From Lepus europaeus (Eukaryota; Chordata; Mammalia; Lagomorpha; Leporidae), in assembly GCF_033115175.1 (NCBI RefSeq), contig NC_084831.1, positions 9,086,540 to 9,150,539 on the forward strand: DNA of 64,000 nt, in the 5' to 3' direction. Position 1 is the stretch's first letter. Each line of letters starts with the position of its first letter. Below are positions 10,101 through 20,157 of the stretch, piece by piece. The notes under the pieces were generated by a model. It was not told the origin of the DNA and searched no databases. It was given only the letters and a program-made list of their open reading frames with translations. Made by a program: the position numbers and the translations under genes.

Positions 10101-10415
10101 TTTTTTAAAAATTTGACAGGCAGAGTTAGACAGTGAGAGAGAGAGACAGAGAGAAAGGTCTTCCTTCAGTTGGTTCACCCCCCAAGTGGCCGCTACGGCC
10201 GGCACTGTGCCGATCCGAAGCCAGGAGCCAGGTGCTTCCTCCTGGTCTCCCATGTAGGCACAGGGCCCAAGCACTTGGGCCATCCTCTACTGCCCTCCTG
10301 GGCCACAGCAGAGAGCTGGGCTGGAAGAGGGGCAACCGGGACTAGAACCCAGCGCTCATATGGGATGCCGGCGTTGCAGGTGGAGGATTAACCAAGTGAG
10401 CCACGGCGCTGGCCC
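10101..10415 (-). mobile_element. CSINE, young subfamily
   Basis: Tail TTTGACAGGCAGAGTTAGACAGTGAG and head AACCAAGTGAGCCACGGCGCTGGCCC. Perfect 10-bp duplications TGCTCAAGCA at 10091-10100 and 10416-10425. It landed at the tail of the older SINE that follows. Confidence 0.94.
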
Positions 10416-10425
10416 TGCTCAAGCA

Positions 10426-10718
10426 ATTTTAAAAAAATTGTTTCCTTATTGAATTGAGAGAGAGAGAGAACAAGGATGTGCTCCTATCTGCTGTTTTACT
10501 TCCCAAATGCCCGCAACAGCCCAGGCTGAGCCAGGTCTAGCCAGGAACAAGGAACTCAATCAGATTTTCCATACGGGTGCGGGAACCAGTTGCCTGAGCC
10601 CCTGACTACCAGGGTCTGCAATAACAGGATGCCAGCGTCAGCAGCCAGAGCTGGGACTTAACCAGGCGCTCCAAGTTGGGATGTGGGCTTCCTGATACGC
10701 ACCTTAACAGACCGGCCG
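10426..10718 (-). mobile_element. CSINE, old diverged copy
   Basis: Recognised by AATTGAGAGAGAGAGAGAAC, the GGCTGAGCCAGGTCTAGCCAGGAAC segment and a decayed head, CACCTTAACAGACCGGCC. Markedly more diverged than its neighbour. Confidence 0.72.
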
Positions 10719-11384
10719 AAGGCTCACTTTGCTAGAAACTTTGATGTGCTGCAGCGGAAATACATTTTTTTTTTTTAGTTTATAACATTCTTTCATTAAA
10801 GATGTTCCTATGAAAATAAGTACTTTGTGCTATAAGAGACTCGCGGGCGGTAGCGGAAGTTCTCCCTGTCCGGGCTTGTCGGCGTGCAGACGGCTGCCGC
10901 GGAAGCCATGGAGATGCTTAGAGACCGATCAGCATGACCCTGCTTGTTCTGCTCTCATGTGCTGTGTGCTTTTCCTCCGGAATAATCTTCCCTCGGAAGT
11001 TCGTGTGCGAAGAACAAAGAGCAAGCAAATGCAGACGATTTGTCTAGATGTGAACGAGAAGTGTCGTTGATGTGTGAAGACCCACTTTGTCGGCGGCATC
11101 AGGCTGCCCATACAGAGATCACCGACATTGGGGGGGGGGGGTGTGTCAGGTGCCGCGAGCGGTGCGACTGTCTCTTGGTGGCAGGTGGTCTTACGCATCA
11201 GCATAGTGTTTAAGACGGCACCGACGTTAAGTCCTGGCCGTCCCAGATCCAGAGCCCGCAGGCACACTCTGAGGACTCTGGTCTGGGCCAGTATCCATAA
11301 CCACGTAGTCCGGGTTGTTACCATCTCTGTCTCGCTCTCTGTCTCCCTGACTGTCTCTCCCTGTCTACTTGTGGGGATAGACAT
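10719..11384. other. Intergenic, unique-looking
   Basis: CpG-containing patches (10840-10920 and 11080-11250) and a ten-G run at 11131-11140. No repeat family or exon signature identified; 11190-11300 might be a very old SINE relic, but I cannot show it. Confidence 0.45.
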
Positions 11385-11520
11385 GAGGGTACTCCAAGAA
11401 GTTCATGAAAAATGGAATTAAAAGATGATTTGGGTGCAAACACAGTTTGACACCTGCACATAGCTTTTTCCTAACATGCATTTTCCGTGGGCATTTTGAA
11501 GCCCCCCTGTATGTACGCAT
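11385..11520 (+). mobile_element. MITE-like fold-back element 3, left part
   Basis: Starts GAGGGTACTCCAAGAAGTTCATG and keeps AATGGAATTAAAAGATGATTTGGGTGCAAA, CATAGCTTTTTCCTAACATGC and CATTTTGAAGCCCCCCTGTATG. These are collinear with element 2 up to the centre. The right arm is missing. Confidence 0.65.
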
Positions 11521-12090
11521 AGACACATATATAATATTAGGAGGTACTGCCTCTCTGGAGGCCTCCGACTAAGACCACCACGATGGTCTTTTCACACTGG
11601 CCCCTGGCAGAATCCCTGTCTCTGACCAGGCGTCAGACACACAGTGCGTCTGCACCAGAAGGTTGCTTTCAGGGTCCTGGTACTGAAATTTCTGTTGCGC
11701 TCTTGTCCTGTTTTCTCCTTCCACTCGGCTGTCTCTGCCCCTTGGTACTCTCCTGTGCCGTCTGCATGGGTGGCAGCCGCCCGTATCATTTCAAGAATGA
11801 GCTGCTACTGGATAAAGCACCTGGGCCATGAATGACTCTTCCGTTATACATTTAGCTTCGAGCTCTTAGGAAAACTGGAAAGGATTAAATCACCATGACA
11901 GTTCCGACAGTCACACACACACACACACACACACACCCATTCCTGGAATTGCAATCAGGCTCTCAGACGGAGAGGCAGCTGCTCCTCAGAATATACGTTA
12001 CAGACCTAGAGAGGATTTTGTTCTCTATTTTCAAGTCAACTTTTGTTCCATTATTCAATAACCTTCCAACTCGGGAAGAGAGTATGTAAT
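11521..12090. other. Intergenic with a (CA)n at 11911-11937
   Basis: Apart from about 13 CA units at 11911-11937 no repeat or coding signal stands out. Confidence 0.55.
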
Positions 12091-12384
12091 CCTTTTATTT
12101 TTCCTTTGAGAGGCTGAGAGACAGAGAGAGAGAGACACACCCACAGACAGAGAATTTTCATCCGCTGGGTCACTCCCCAAAAGGCTGCATGGGCCCAGGC
12201 TGAACCAGGCCAAAGCTGGGAGCAGAGAACTTACTCCAGGTCTCCCGTGAGTGTGGCAGGAACTCAGGTACTTCTCAGGGCATGTGCTCATGTACATGTA
12301 CTCACAGGGAGCCGGAGCAGGGACAGAAGCCAAGACCCTACTGTGGGATGCAGGGTCTTAACTGCTAGGCCAAGTGCCTACCTC
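12091..12384 (-). mobile_element. CSINE, old diverged copy
   Basis: CCTTTGAGAGGCTGAGAGACAGAG tail side, GGGTCACTCCCCAAAAGGCTG, then TCTTAACTGCTAGGCCAAGTGCC at the head. Diverged, and no duplication seen. Confidence 0.8.
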
Positions 12385-12635
12385 TATTTTTTTTTAATAA
12401 AAATAAGATATTATAAGTGACAGTCCTTTGTTTTCTGTGTCAAAATAATATTATATAAATATAGTGTATTACACATTTTATATTCTATCGATATGTTTGC
12501 CTATTGTGTATTATATATTTATATGTTCTTATTGTGCATTTACGCTATATATTGATATGCACATTTTCATATATTCCCATGTTTATGTTATAAAATAATG
12601 TTTCATTTTGTCACTGAAAGACTATCTCTATTTTG
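12385..12635. other. AT-rich intergenic segment
   Basis: Dense TATATT, ATATAT and TATTGTGTATTA words. This is low-complexity AT-rich sequence rather than a clean tandem repeat. Confidence 0.7.
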
Positions 12636-12702
12636 ATTTTTAAAATTTATTTTAATTTTATTTGAAAGGTTGAGAGACAGAGAAGAAGACAGAGATGGGG
12701 AG

Positions 12703-12744
<42 letters not shown>

Positions 12745-13003
12745 TTCCATGCACTGGCTCACTCTTAGATGGCTACAACAGCCAGGGCTGGGTCAGGCCA
12801 AAGTCAGGAGCCTGGAATTCCAGCTGGCCTCCTGCATGGGTTCAGGTACCCACGTGCTTGCTCCAGCATCTGCTGTCTTCCCACAATTCATGTAAGCAGG
12901 AAAACGGATCGGAAGAGAAGGTAGGACTCAAACCCAGGCACTCTGGTATGGGACGCGGGTGTCACAAGCGGTGTCCCAAACGCTGTGCCATAACACCTGT
13001 CCC
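12636..13003 (-). mobile_element. CSINE, older copy with expanded GA tract
   Basis: The reversed tail is followed by a GA microsatellite (12700-12741), then the usual body. The head has decayed to CGCTGTGCCATAACACCTGTCCC. Confidence 0.85.
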
Positions 13004-13320
13004 AGTTGCGAGTGTCCGGTTTCCGCAGTGACGTTTCAAGAGGGAAACTAAATCTCAGGCAACAGAACATCATGGTTTTCATTTTACAGTCTTTCTCATC
13101 TGTCACCTGACTAAAAGATGGTTCGCGTATGATCATTGCTTAAATAGGTATTGAAAATACCGAAAGATGTTTAAAAGAATGTTTATAAAACTTATATTTA
13201 GAGTGTTTTTCATAATGTAAAAGGTAGCATGAACACTCTTTTGAGTTCAAAGTATCTCTCATTGTCAAATACTGCTAGTTTCAGTTTTTAGTTATGAAAC
13301 CGTCCTGGAGTAATTTTTAT
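13004..13320. other. Intergenic, AT-rich, unique-looking
   Basis: No repeat or coding signal recognised between the two SINEs. Confidence 0.5.
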
Positions 13321-13331
13321 AAAGATAATCA

Positions 13332-13662
13332 GGGGCCTGCGCCGTGGCTCAATAGGCTAATCCTCCGCCTTGCGGCGCCGGGGGCACCGGATTCTGTCCC
13401 GGTTGCCCCTCTTCCAGGCCAGCTCTCTGCTGTGGCCAGGAAGTGCAGTGGAGGATGGCCCAAGTGCTTGGGCCCTGCACCCCATGGGAGACCAGAATAA
13501 GACCCTGGCTCTGCCTTGGGATCAGCGCGGTGCGCTGGCCGCAGCGCCCTGGCAGCGGCGGCCATTGGAGGGTGAACCAACGGCAAAGGAAGACCTTTCT
13601 CTCCGTCTCTCTCTCTACTGTCCACTCTGCCTGTCAAAATAATAATAATAATAATAATAAAT
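13332..13662 (+). mobile_element. CSINE, young subfamily, recent-looking
   Basis: Intact head GGGGCCTGCGCCGTGGCTCAATAGGC and tail CTGTCAAAATAATAATAATA (an (AAT)n tail). Perfect 11-bp duplications AAAGATAATCA at 13321-13331 and 13663-13673 make this one of the youngest-looking insertions here. Confidence 0.96.
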
Positions 13663-13715
13663 AAAGATAATCAGAAAGGTAGAATTTAGAACTAGAAAGG
13701 GTTTAATGCTTTTGA

Positions 13716-14005
13716 TTTTTTAAAAAACATTTACTTATTTGAAAGGCAGCGTGACAGAGACAGAGAGAGACAGAAAAGGAACTCCTCCATCCACTGGTCC
13801 ACCCCCCAAGTGTTCACAATGGCTGGGGCTGGTCTGGGCAGAAGCCAGGAGCCCTGGACTCCATCCAGGTCTCCCAGATGGGTGGCAGGAGGCCAAATAC
13901 TTGGGCAATCTTTGGCTGCTTTCTCAAGCTCTTAGCAGGGAGCTGGATTGGAAGTGGAGCAGCCAAGACTCGAACTGGTGCCCATATGGGATGCTGGGGT
14001 CAAGT
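13716..14005 (-). mobile_element. CSINE, older subfamily, head missing
   Basis: Normal reversed tail and body up to TGGTGCCCATATGGGATGCTGGGG, where the match stops. About 40 bp of tRNA-like head is absent, so it is probably 5'-truncated. Confidence 0.85.
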
Positions 14006-14016
14006 TATTGGCGTCT

Positions 14017-15223
14017 GATATGGGGTGTCCTGGACCTTACAGGTTTAGTTTATCTCCCTGATTTCACAGATCTACAAAGCAGACTCTGAGGCGTTAGGCA
14101 GCATCGTAAAGCTCATGCAAATTCTTAAACCACCAATTCCTGAAAACCAAAACCAAACCCCCTCCCAAAAGTTTTCAAAGGCTCTAGCAAATATTTTAAA
14201 TGGAAACACAGGAGGCAATTTTGCACTTAAATGCCATTTATCATCTTACATAAAGGATGAGTTTATTCCCTGCTAAAATATTTGTTTTCTCTCCCCTCCA
14301 CTATGGTCTCAACATTTCATCTTAGAGGAGGATAAAAGGCGGGGGAGCTGTTGTGATTTGCGACGGCACATGGTAAATAAAAAACAATCCGCGAGAATGC
14401 ATATTGCTAATTTTAATCATGTCAGGAGGAGGCAACCATTGCCCAGGGCACGCTGCTGCCTCTCGCTTTGGTCTGGCTCTTTGAGTGGAGACATAATCCT
14501 GACTGGCACAAGAGGATGTTAATGAGCCTTCCGTCTTGCTAGTAAATTTTTTTTGACATTTGCTCTCGGAGTGGAATACATAAAAAGCACATCATTAATA
14601 TTTAGCATTCCATCTTGCCATCGTTATGCACTGCATGGAATCCATCTAGAAAGCGGCACAGTCTTTCTCCAGCCAGAATGGAGCCTGAGTGTGTAGGTAT
14701 TTTTAGATCAGGTAAAGCGAAGCTTCAGTGTCTTCCTTGATGGGGGTTCTTGGTGGTTGCTGGGCATCCTGTCTCTTTGTCACAGACCTCATAAAGCAGA
14801 GTCATGCTGTGTGAACTCTGTTCATTATTAAAAATAATTGGGGCGATGATACAATGCAGATGAACTATGACATGCCTATCTGGACCAGCACATGCAACCT
14901 GTGTGCTGGCCAACCTTTGCTCTTCTTGGCAGTGTTGTTGATCAGGGTTCACGCACTCTCAAGGGGGATCTTTTTGGAGGGCAGTACAAAATCTAAGCCA
15001 TCAAACATTTTCAAAATTCCTAGCCATGAATTCTTATAACAAAAACTAAGCACCAAACAGTATTCAAAGGCTGAAACATATATTTTTAAAAAGAGAGAAA
15101 GAAAAAACAGGAGCTAAATTTACATTTAAAAACATTTTTAAGCCCAGAAATAAGCCCTTCCATATATGGACAAATGATTTTCACCAGGAGTACCAAAATC
15201 AATTATTCAATGGAAAAGATTAT
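14017..15223. other. Repeat-free block, candidate conserved non-coding element
   Basis: The longest repeat-free stretch in this SINE-dense upstream region. The core at about 14240-14690 is AT-rich with homeobox-like words (GCTAATTTTAATCATG, GTTAATGAGCC, CATCATTAATATTTAGC) in non-repetitive context, a look shared with vertebrate enhancer-type conserved elements. No coding potential. Conservation cannot be tested from one sequence. Confidence 0.4.
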
Positions 15224-15891
15224 CTTTTTTTAAAAAATATATTTTATTTATGTGAGGGGTAGAGACACAGATAGAGATAGGGAGAGACACAGAGGGAGTT
15301 CCCAACTGTTATTTTTCTCCCCAGATGCTCAAAATGACTGGGGCTCGGGCTGGGGCTCGGTCAAAGCCAGCCAGGAGCCAGGAACTCAGTGCAGGGTTTG
15401 CACATGAGTGGCCAGGAGCCAATTACTTGAGCCATCACTACTTTTTTTTTTGGGTGTGTGCGTGTGTGTGTGTGTGACAGTCAGAGTGGATAGTGAGAGA
15501 GACAGAGAGAAAGGTCTTCCTTTTGCCGTTGATTCACCCTCCAATGGCCACCGCGGCCAGCATGCTACAGCAGGCACACCGTGCTGATCGGAAGGCAGGA
15601 GCCAGGTGCTTCCTCCTGGTCTCCCATGCGGGTGCAGGGCCCAAGCACTTGGGCCATCCTCCACTGCCTTCCCGGGCCATAGCAGAGAGCTGGCCTGGAA
15701 GAGGGGCAACCAAGACAGAATCCGGTGCCCCGACCAGACTAGAACCTGGTGTGCTGGTGCCGCAAGGCAGAGGATTAGCCTATTGAGCCACGGTGCCGGC
15801 CAACCATCACTACTTCTTCCCAGGTCTGCATTGGCTGGAAGCTGGAGTCAGAAGCCAGAGCCATGTAATTGCTAAGCCAAATGCCCACCCC
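15224..15891 (-). mobile_element. CSINE, old copy split by a young SINE
   Basis: The tail and body lie at 15224-15443 (GAGGGGTAGAGACACAG, AGCCAGCCAGGAGCCAGGAAC) and the head side at 15804-15891 (TTGCTAAGCCAAATGCCCACCCC). The interruption is an independent young CSINE. Confidence 0.85.
15444..15803 (-). mobile_element. CSINE, young subfamily, nested
   Basis: Carries a (TG)n-modified tail (15451-15476), then ACAGTCAGAGTGGATAGTGAG and the head TTAGCCTATTGAGCCACGGTGCCGGCC. Perfect 12-bp duplications CCATCACTACTT at 15432-15443 and 15804-15815. Confidence 0.95.
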
Positions 15892-15921
15892 AAGACTGGC
15901 TTTTTTTTTTTTTCCATCTCT

Positions 15922-16160
15922 TTTTTTTTTCCCACCCGCAACCCTCCCCTTTCCCGCTCCCTCTCCCCTTCCATTCACATCAAGATTCATTTTCAATTCT
16001 CTTTATATACAGAAGATCAGTTTAGTATATATTAGGTAAAGATTTCAACAGTTTGCCCCCATATAGCAACACAAAGTGAAAAAAATACTGTTGGAGTACT
16101 AGTTATAGCATTAAATAACAGTGTACAGCACATTAAAGACAGAGATCCTACATAATATTT
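15922..16160 (-). mobile_element. Lagomorph L1 3' end, copy a
   Basis: After a T-tract come CCCACCCGCAACCCTCCCC, ATTCACATCAAGATTCATTTTC, TTTATATACAGAAGATCAG and AGTACTAGTTATAGCAT, the 3'-terminal text also seen at 24620 and 59170. The match stops at GAGATCCTACAT, where copy b's region begins. Confidence 0.85.
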
Positions 16161-16199
16161 TTTTAAAAAATTAATTAATTTTCTATGCCATTTCCAATT

Positions 16200-16622
16200 T
16201 AACACCAGGTTTTTTTTTTTCATTTCCAATTATCTTTATATACAGAAGATCGATTCAGTATATAATTAGTAAAGATCTCATTAATTTGTACCCACACAGA
16301 AACACAATGTGTAAAAATACTGTTTCAGTACTAGTCATAGCATCACTGCACATTAGACAACATATTAAGGACAGATCCCACATGGGATGTAAGTACACAG
16401 TGACTCCTGTTGCTGACTTAACAATTTGACACTCTTGTTTATGGCGTCAGTAATCTCCCTAGGCTCTAGTCATGAGTTGCCAAGGCTATGGAAGCCTTTA
16501 GGGTTCGCTGACTTTGATCTTATTCCGAAAGGGTCATAGTCAAAGTGGAAGTTCTCTCCTCCCTTCAGAGAAAGGTACCTCCTTCTTTGATGGCCTGTTC
16601 TTTCCACTGGGATCTCACTTTT
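16200..16622 (-). mobile_element. Lagomorph L1 3' end, copy b
   Basis: A second T-tract, then a restart of the same L1 3' text (TTTATATACAGAAGATCGATTCAG) running further, to GAGAAAGGTACCTCC and CCACTGGGATCTCAC. TTTTTCCATCTCTT occurs at about 15908-15921 and again at 16622-16635, so the pair lies inside one duplication. Confidence 0.85.
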
Positions 16623-17335
16623 TTTCCATCTCTTACTCAACAAATGGTGTTGAAAAGACTGGCTACCCATACGCAAAAGAAAGAAGTTGGAATCTTACCT
16701 TATACCATATACCAAAGTAGATCAACAACTTAAATGTTAGAGCTAAAAACGTAAAACTCTTCCAAAACATCATGATATAGGATTTGGTCATGATTTCTCA
16801 GATATAACACCAAAATCGCGGGTAACAGAAGAAAAAATAGACACACTGCATCACATCAAAAGTGACGTCTTCTGTCATGAAAGGGAACCGTTACCAGCGT
16901 GAAGAGGCAATCCACAGAAAGAAAGGGAGAAGATATTTGCAAATCATCGATCCGGCGAGGGACTCACGTCTGTGACACAGGGAGTTCTACAACCCGACAA
17001 CAACCAGCAGCCCAGATAAAAGGTGGACCACAGACGTGAAGGGATGGTTTTCCGGAGAAGATCCACAAATGGTCCACAAGCACGTGGAAAGGTTCTCAGC
17101 ACTGCTAATCAAAACCACGGCGAGGTATCACTAACGCCCGTTAGGCTGACCTCCGCCTGTTGTCCAGGATGTGGCGATACCGGAACCCTTGTGCACTGAT
17201 GGTGGGAAGGCGGAAATCCTGCAGCTGCTGTGGAAAACACTATGACACTTCCTCGAAAAATTAAAAATAGATGTTCACGGGATTCAGCAATTTCGCTTCT
17301 GGGTGAATGCCCACAAGAATTGAGAGTAGGGTCTT

Positions 17336-17389
17336 TTTTGTTTTTTAAAGATTTATTTTTATTTACTTGAAAGAGTTAGAGAGAGAGGT

Positions 17390-17429
<40 letters not shown>

Positions 17430-17667
17430 TTTCCTTCCACTGGTTCACTCCCCAAAGGGCCACAACAGTCAGAGCTGAGCTGATCCGAAGCCAGGAGCCA
17501 GTTTCTTCCAGGTCTCCCACGCAGGTGCAGGGGTCCATGGACTTGGGCCATCTTCTACTGTTTCTCCAAGCCATAGCAGAGACTGGATTGGAAGTGGAGC
17601 AGCTGGGACTTGAACCAGCACCCATATGGGATGCCAGCACTGCAGGCCGGGGCTTCAAACTGGCCCC
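17336..17667 (-). mobile_element. CSINE, older subfamily in L1
   Basis: Duplications GAGAGTAGGGTCTT (17322-17335) and GAAAGTAGGGTCTT (17668-17681), one mismatch. GA tract expanded at 17396-17426. The head has lost the terminal CCACAGCGCC part. Confidence 0.92.
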
Positions 17668-17908
17668 GAAAGTAGGGTCTTGAAGAGGTATTTGTATTCT
17701 TATATTCATAGCAGCATTATGGACAATAGCACAAAGGTGGAGGCCACACGTGTCCATGCACAGATGGATGAATAAAGGAAATGGGGTGTTTACACACAAC
17801 GGGGTGTTACTCTGCTGTAGAGTACATACATGACATACATGACAACGTGAATGAATCCTGATGATTCACGCTACGTGAAGTCAGGCAGACATGAAGAGAC
17901 AAATACTG

Positions 17909-18168
17909 GGGCTGGCGCTGTGGCTCAGCAGCAGAGTAAGCTGCTGCCTGCATCACCAGATCCAGGTGGACACCAGTTTAAATCCCAGCTGCTCCACTTC
18001 TGATCCAGCTCCTTGCTAAGGCACCTGGGAAAGCAGCAGAAGATGGCCCAAGTCCCTGGGCCTCTGTCACTCACATGGGAGACCTGGATGGAGCTGCTGG
18101 CTCCTGGCTTCTGCCTGGCCCAGCCCTGGTCATTGCAGCCATTTGGGCAGTGAACCAGTGGATGGAAG

Positions 18169-18217
<49 letters not shown>

Positions 18218-18313
18218 TTATCCCTCTCTTGTCTCTCTTTCTCTTTGTGTCTCCTCTCTCTGTAATTCTGTCTTTCAAACAAATAAGTAAATCTTCAAAA
18301 AAAAAAAAAAAGA
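17909..18313 (+). mobile_element. CSINE, older subfamily with (CT)n expansion
   Basis: Head GGGGCTGGCGCTGTGGCTCAGCAG. The pyrimidine segment near the 3' end is expanded to about 18 CT units plus TG units (18173-18220), so the copy is about 405 bp. Flanked by AAATACTG on both sides. Confidence 0.92.
18173..18220. repeat. (CT)n(TG)n microsatellite in SINE
   Basis: An expansion of the CTCTCTCTCT segment normally found before the CSINE tail. Confidence 0.95.
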
Positions 18314-18590
18314 AAAATACTGTATGATTCTACTTAAGTGAGGTACGTAGAGCAGTCAACTTCATAGAAACAAAAAAAAAAGTAGTGCCAGGTATTGGGT
18401 AAGGGGTAAAAGGGAGCAAATGTCTAATGGGTGTGGAAGTTCAGTTTTGTAAGGTGAGAAGAGTTTGCTGATGGCTAGTGGTGCTGGTTGCACATCAATG
18501 TGAATGTTGAGTGCTACTGAACTTTGCATTTTAAAACAGTTTAGATTGTAAATGTTATGTTACATGGATTTTACAGCAATCATGTTTTTT

Positions 18591-18899
18591 TACTTTAAAA
18601 TTTTATTTATTTTCATTTTTTTTTAATTTGAAAAGCAGAGAGACAGAGGTGTAGACAGATCTTTCAGCCACTGGTTCACTCCCCAAATGTCTATAACAGC
18701 AGAATCCCGTAACTCGACCCAGGTCTCCTATGTGGGTGGCAGGGACCCAGGTACTCGAGCCATCACCTGCCACCTGTCAGGTGCACATCAGCGGGGAAGC
18801 TGGAATTGGCAGCGGAGCTGGGACTCCAACCCCCGTGCTCAGATACGGGATCTGAGTGTCCCAGTGGCGTCTCGGCCACTCTGCCAAAATGCCCACCCC
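18591..18899 (-). mobile_element. CSINE, old subfamily
   Basis: GAAAAGCAGAGAGACAGAGG, ACTGGTTCACTCCCCAAATG and the decayed head CGGCCACTCTGCCAAAATGCCCACCCC. It sits at the 3' end of the sense L1. Confidence 0.85.
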
Positions 18900-19191
18900 T
18901 TGAACTGTAAAAGCTTCTTATAATAGCACGTAGAGGATGAGTTTATTCCCGGCTAACGTGTCCATAGCACTGTACCAGGGTGGATACTCATACAGCACAT
19001 AGCCAGATTGTTGGCGTACCTCTGACACTCACATTGCCTGAGGATAATGGGAGCACTCATGAAGGAAAAACCTGGAAAAGCTCCTGGAGTGGGGAAGATC
19101 ATGGGAGAAGGGAGAACACACCATCTCCTCGACTGGTCGGCGTTTCCTAACCCAGTGGAACAGACTGGAAGATCAAATGCAGAATGAGCCA
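18900..19191. other. Intergenic, unique-looking
   Basis: Holds a 23-bp word at 18934-18956 that nearly repeats 14254-14276 (see findings). Nothing else recognised. Confidence 0.5.
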
Positions 19192-19402
19192 CAGCCGGGG
19201 TTGTGAACATTTTTGACATGTGGGCCGAACACGTCTTTGTTGGGGCAGAAGGCTGTCCCGTGCACTGTGCAATGTTTAATGCATCCCTGGCCTCCCCCGT
19301 TAGAGGCTGGCAGTACCCTGCCCCGAGTTAACAACCCAACATGGCCCCCAGACACGTGACAGCTCCCTTCAGTGGCGAAACTCTCACCCATGGCTCTGCA
19401 AT
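19192..19402 (-). mobile_element. MER20 (hAT-Charlie DNA transposon)
   Basis: Near-complete antisense copy: ACAGCCGGGGTTGTGAACATTTTTGACATG, TGTCCCGTGCACTGTGCAATGTTTAATGCATCCCTGGCC, AGAGGCTGGCAGTACCCTG, ACAACCCAACATGGCCCCCAGACA. MER20 is an ancient non-autonomous element with no coding capacity. Copies of this family have been reported as cis-regulatory in placental mammals. Confidence 0.82.
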
Positions 19403-19690
19403 TGGTTGAAGTTTATCACAATTTGGCCAATGGGTGGGTTTCAAGTAAAGACTCTCTCTGATTGGTCGTGGCGCTTCTGAGCCTAACTCAGGTGTTTCAG
19501 CCACCCTCCTACTTCTCCCCCAGATAATGACGAGTGTTATCTCGGCTGCGACACCTGTATGGTTGCCTTGTGCTCTTTAAGTGATGACCTGTGACATACG
19601 ACACTATTGTTTCATTGGCGTCTGATGATGACCACAGAGCATCACGTCTTTGGAGGGGTGGTGAAGGGAAATCCAACCGTCAAACAGAAT
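19403..19690. promoter_or_regulatory. Cluster of three CCAAT-type motifs
   Basis: ATTGGTT (19402-19408), GGCCAATGGG (19424-19433) and TGATTGGTCG (19460-19469) lie within about 70 bp just beyond the MER20 copy. CCAAT boxes at this kind of spacing suit NF-Y binding. No transcript or CpG island adjoins, so a functional role is only a possibility. Confidence 0.35.
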
Positions 19691-19693
19691 TGG

Positions 19694-19815
19694 AAGTGGA
19701 CAGTAGAGAGAGACAGAGAGAAAGGTCTTCCTTTTTGCCGTTGGTTCACCCTCCAATGGCCGCCGCACCACTCTGCCTGTCAAAAAATAAATAAAAAAAA
19801 AAAAAAGAAAAGAAA
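19694..19815 (+). mobile_element. CSINE fragment with 5' inversion (twin-priming type)
   Basis: 19694-19766 is young-subfamily 3' body in reverse (AGTGGACAGTAGAGAG ... CCTCCAATGGCCGCCGC). At 19767 it switches to the forward tail (CCACTCTGCCTGTCAAAAAATAAAT plus A-rich). The two parts meet with an overlap of about 5 bases (CCACT) in consensus coordinates, as expected when two primers initiate on one RNA. Confidence 0.82.
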
Positions 19816-20149
19816 AGAAAAGTGAATTCAAAATGTCGGCCCGGAGTCCTTGCTTAGCTGCGGTAATTTGTTTCTGTGTCACAGGTCATATTTCAGTTTC
19901 AAAACAGAGCACTAGTCTTTATTAATCGATGATATTGAATGACTTGTGCCTGTCATTGCTTAGATAATGGAGATGTTGTATGATGTCTCAAGGGGCACAG
20001 ACTAAGCTTGGGACTCCAGACAGAAACATGCAGTAATTAGATCACAGTGGGACAGAGCAGGTAGGTAACTGCTGATGGGGGTTGTACCGGGACTTGTAAG
20101 AAGAGGAAATGGTGAATGTGGGCTCTGCTGCTGCACGGGGTTAACAAGG
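19816..20149. other. Intergenic, unique-looking
   Basis: Nothing recognised. Confidence 0.5.
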
Positions 20150-20157
20150 ATCCCTCC

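Larger units (their letters stand above)
16636..18590 (+). mobile_element. Old L1, ORF2 3' part and 3' UTR, sense
   Basis: The frame begins TNGVEKTGYPYAKERSW, the decayed ORF2 C-terminal segment. ATTTGCAAATCATCGATCCGG, AATCAAAACCACGGCGAGGTATCAC, GTGCACTGATGGTGGGAAGG and ATTCATAGCAGCATTATGGACAATAG follow in L1 order. Frameshifted and cut by two SINEs. Confidence 0.88.

Noticed and set aside
10840..10920. CpG-containing patch as a possible second promoter
   Set aside because: Too short for a CpG island and lacks promoter motifs or an adjoining exon signature.
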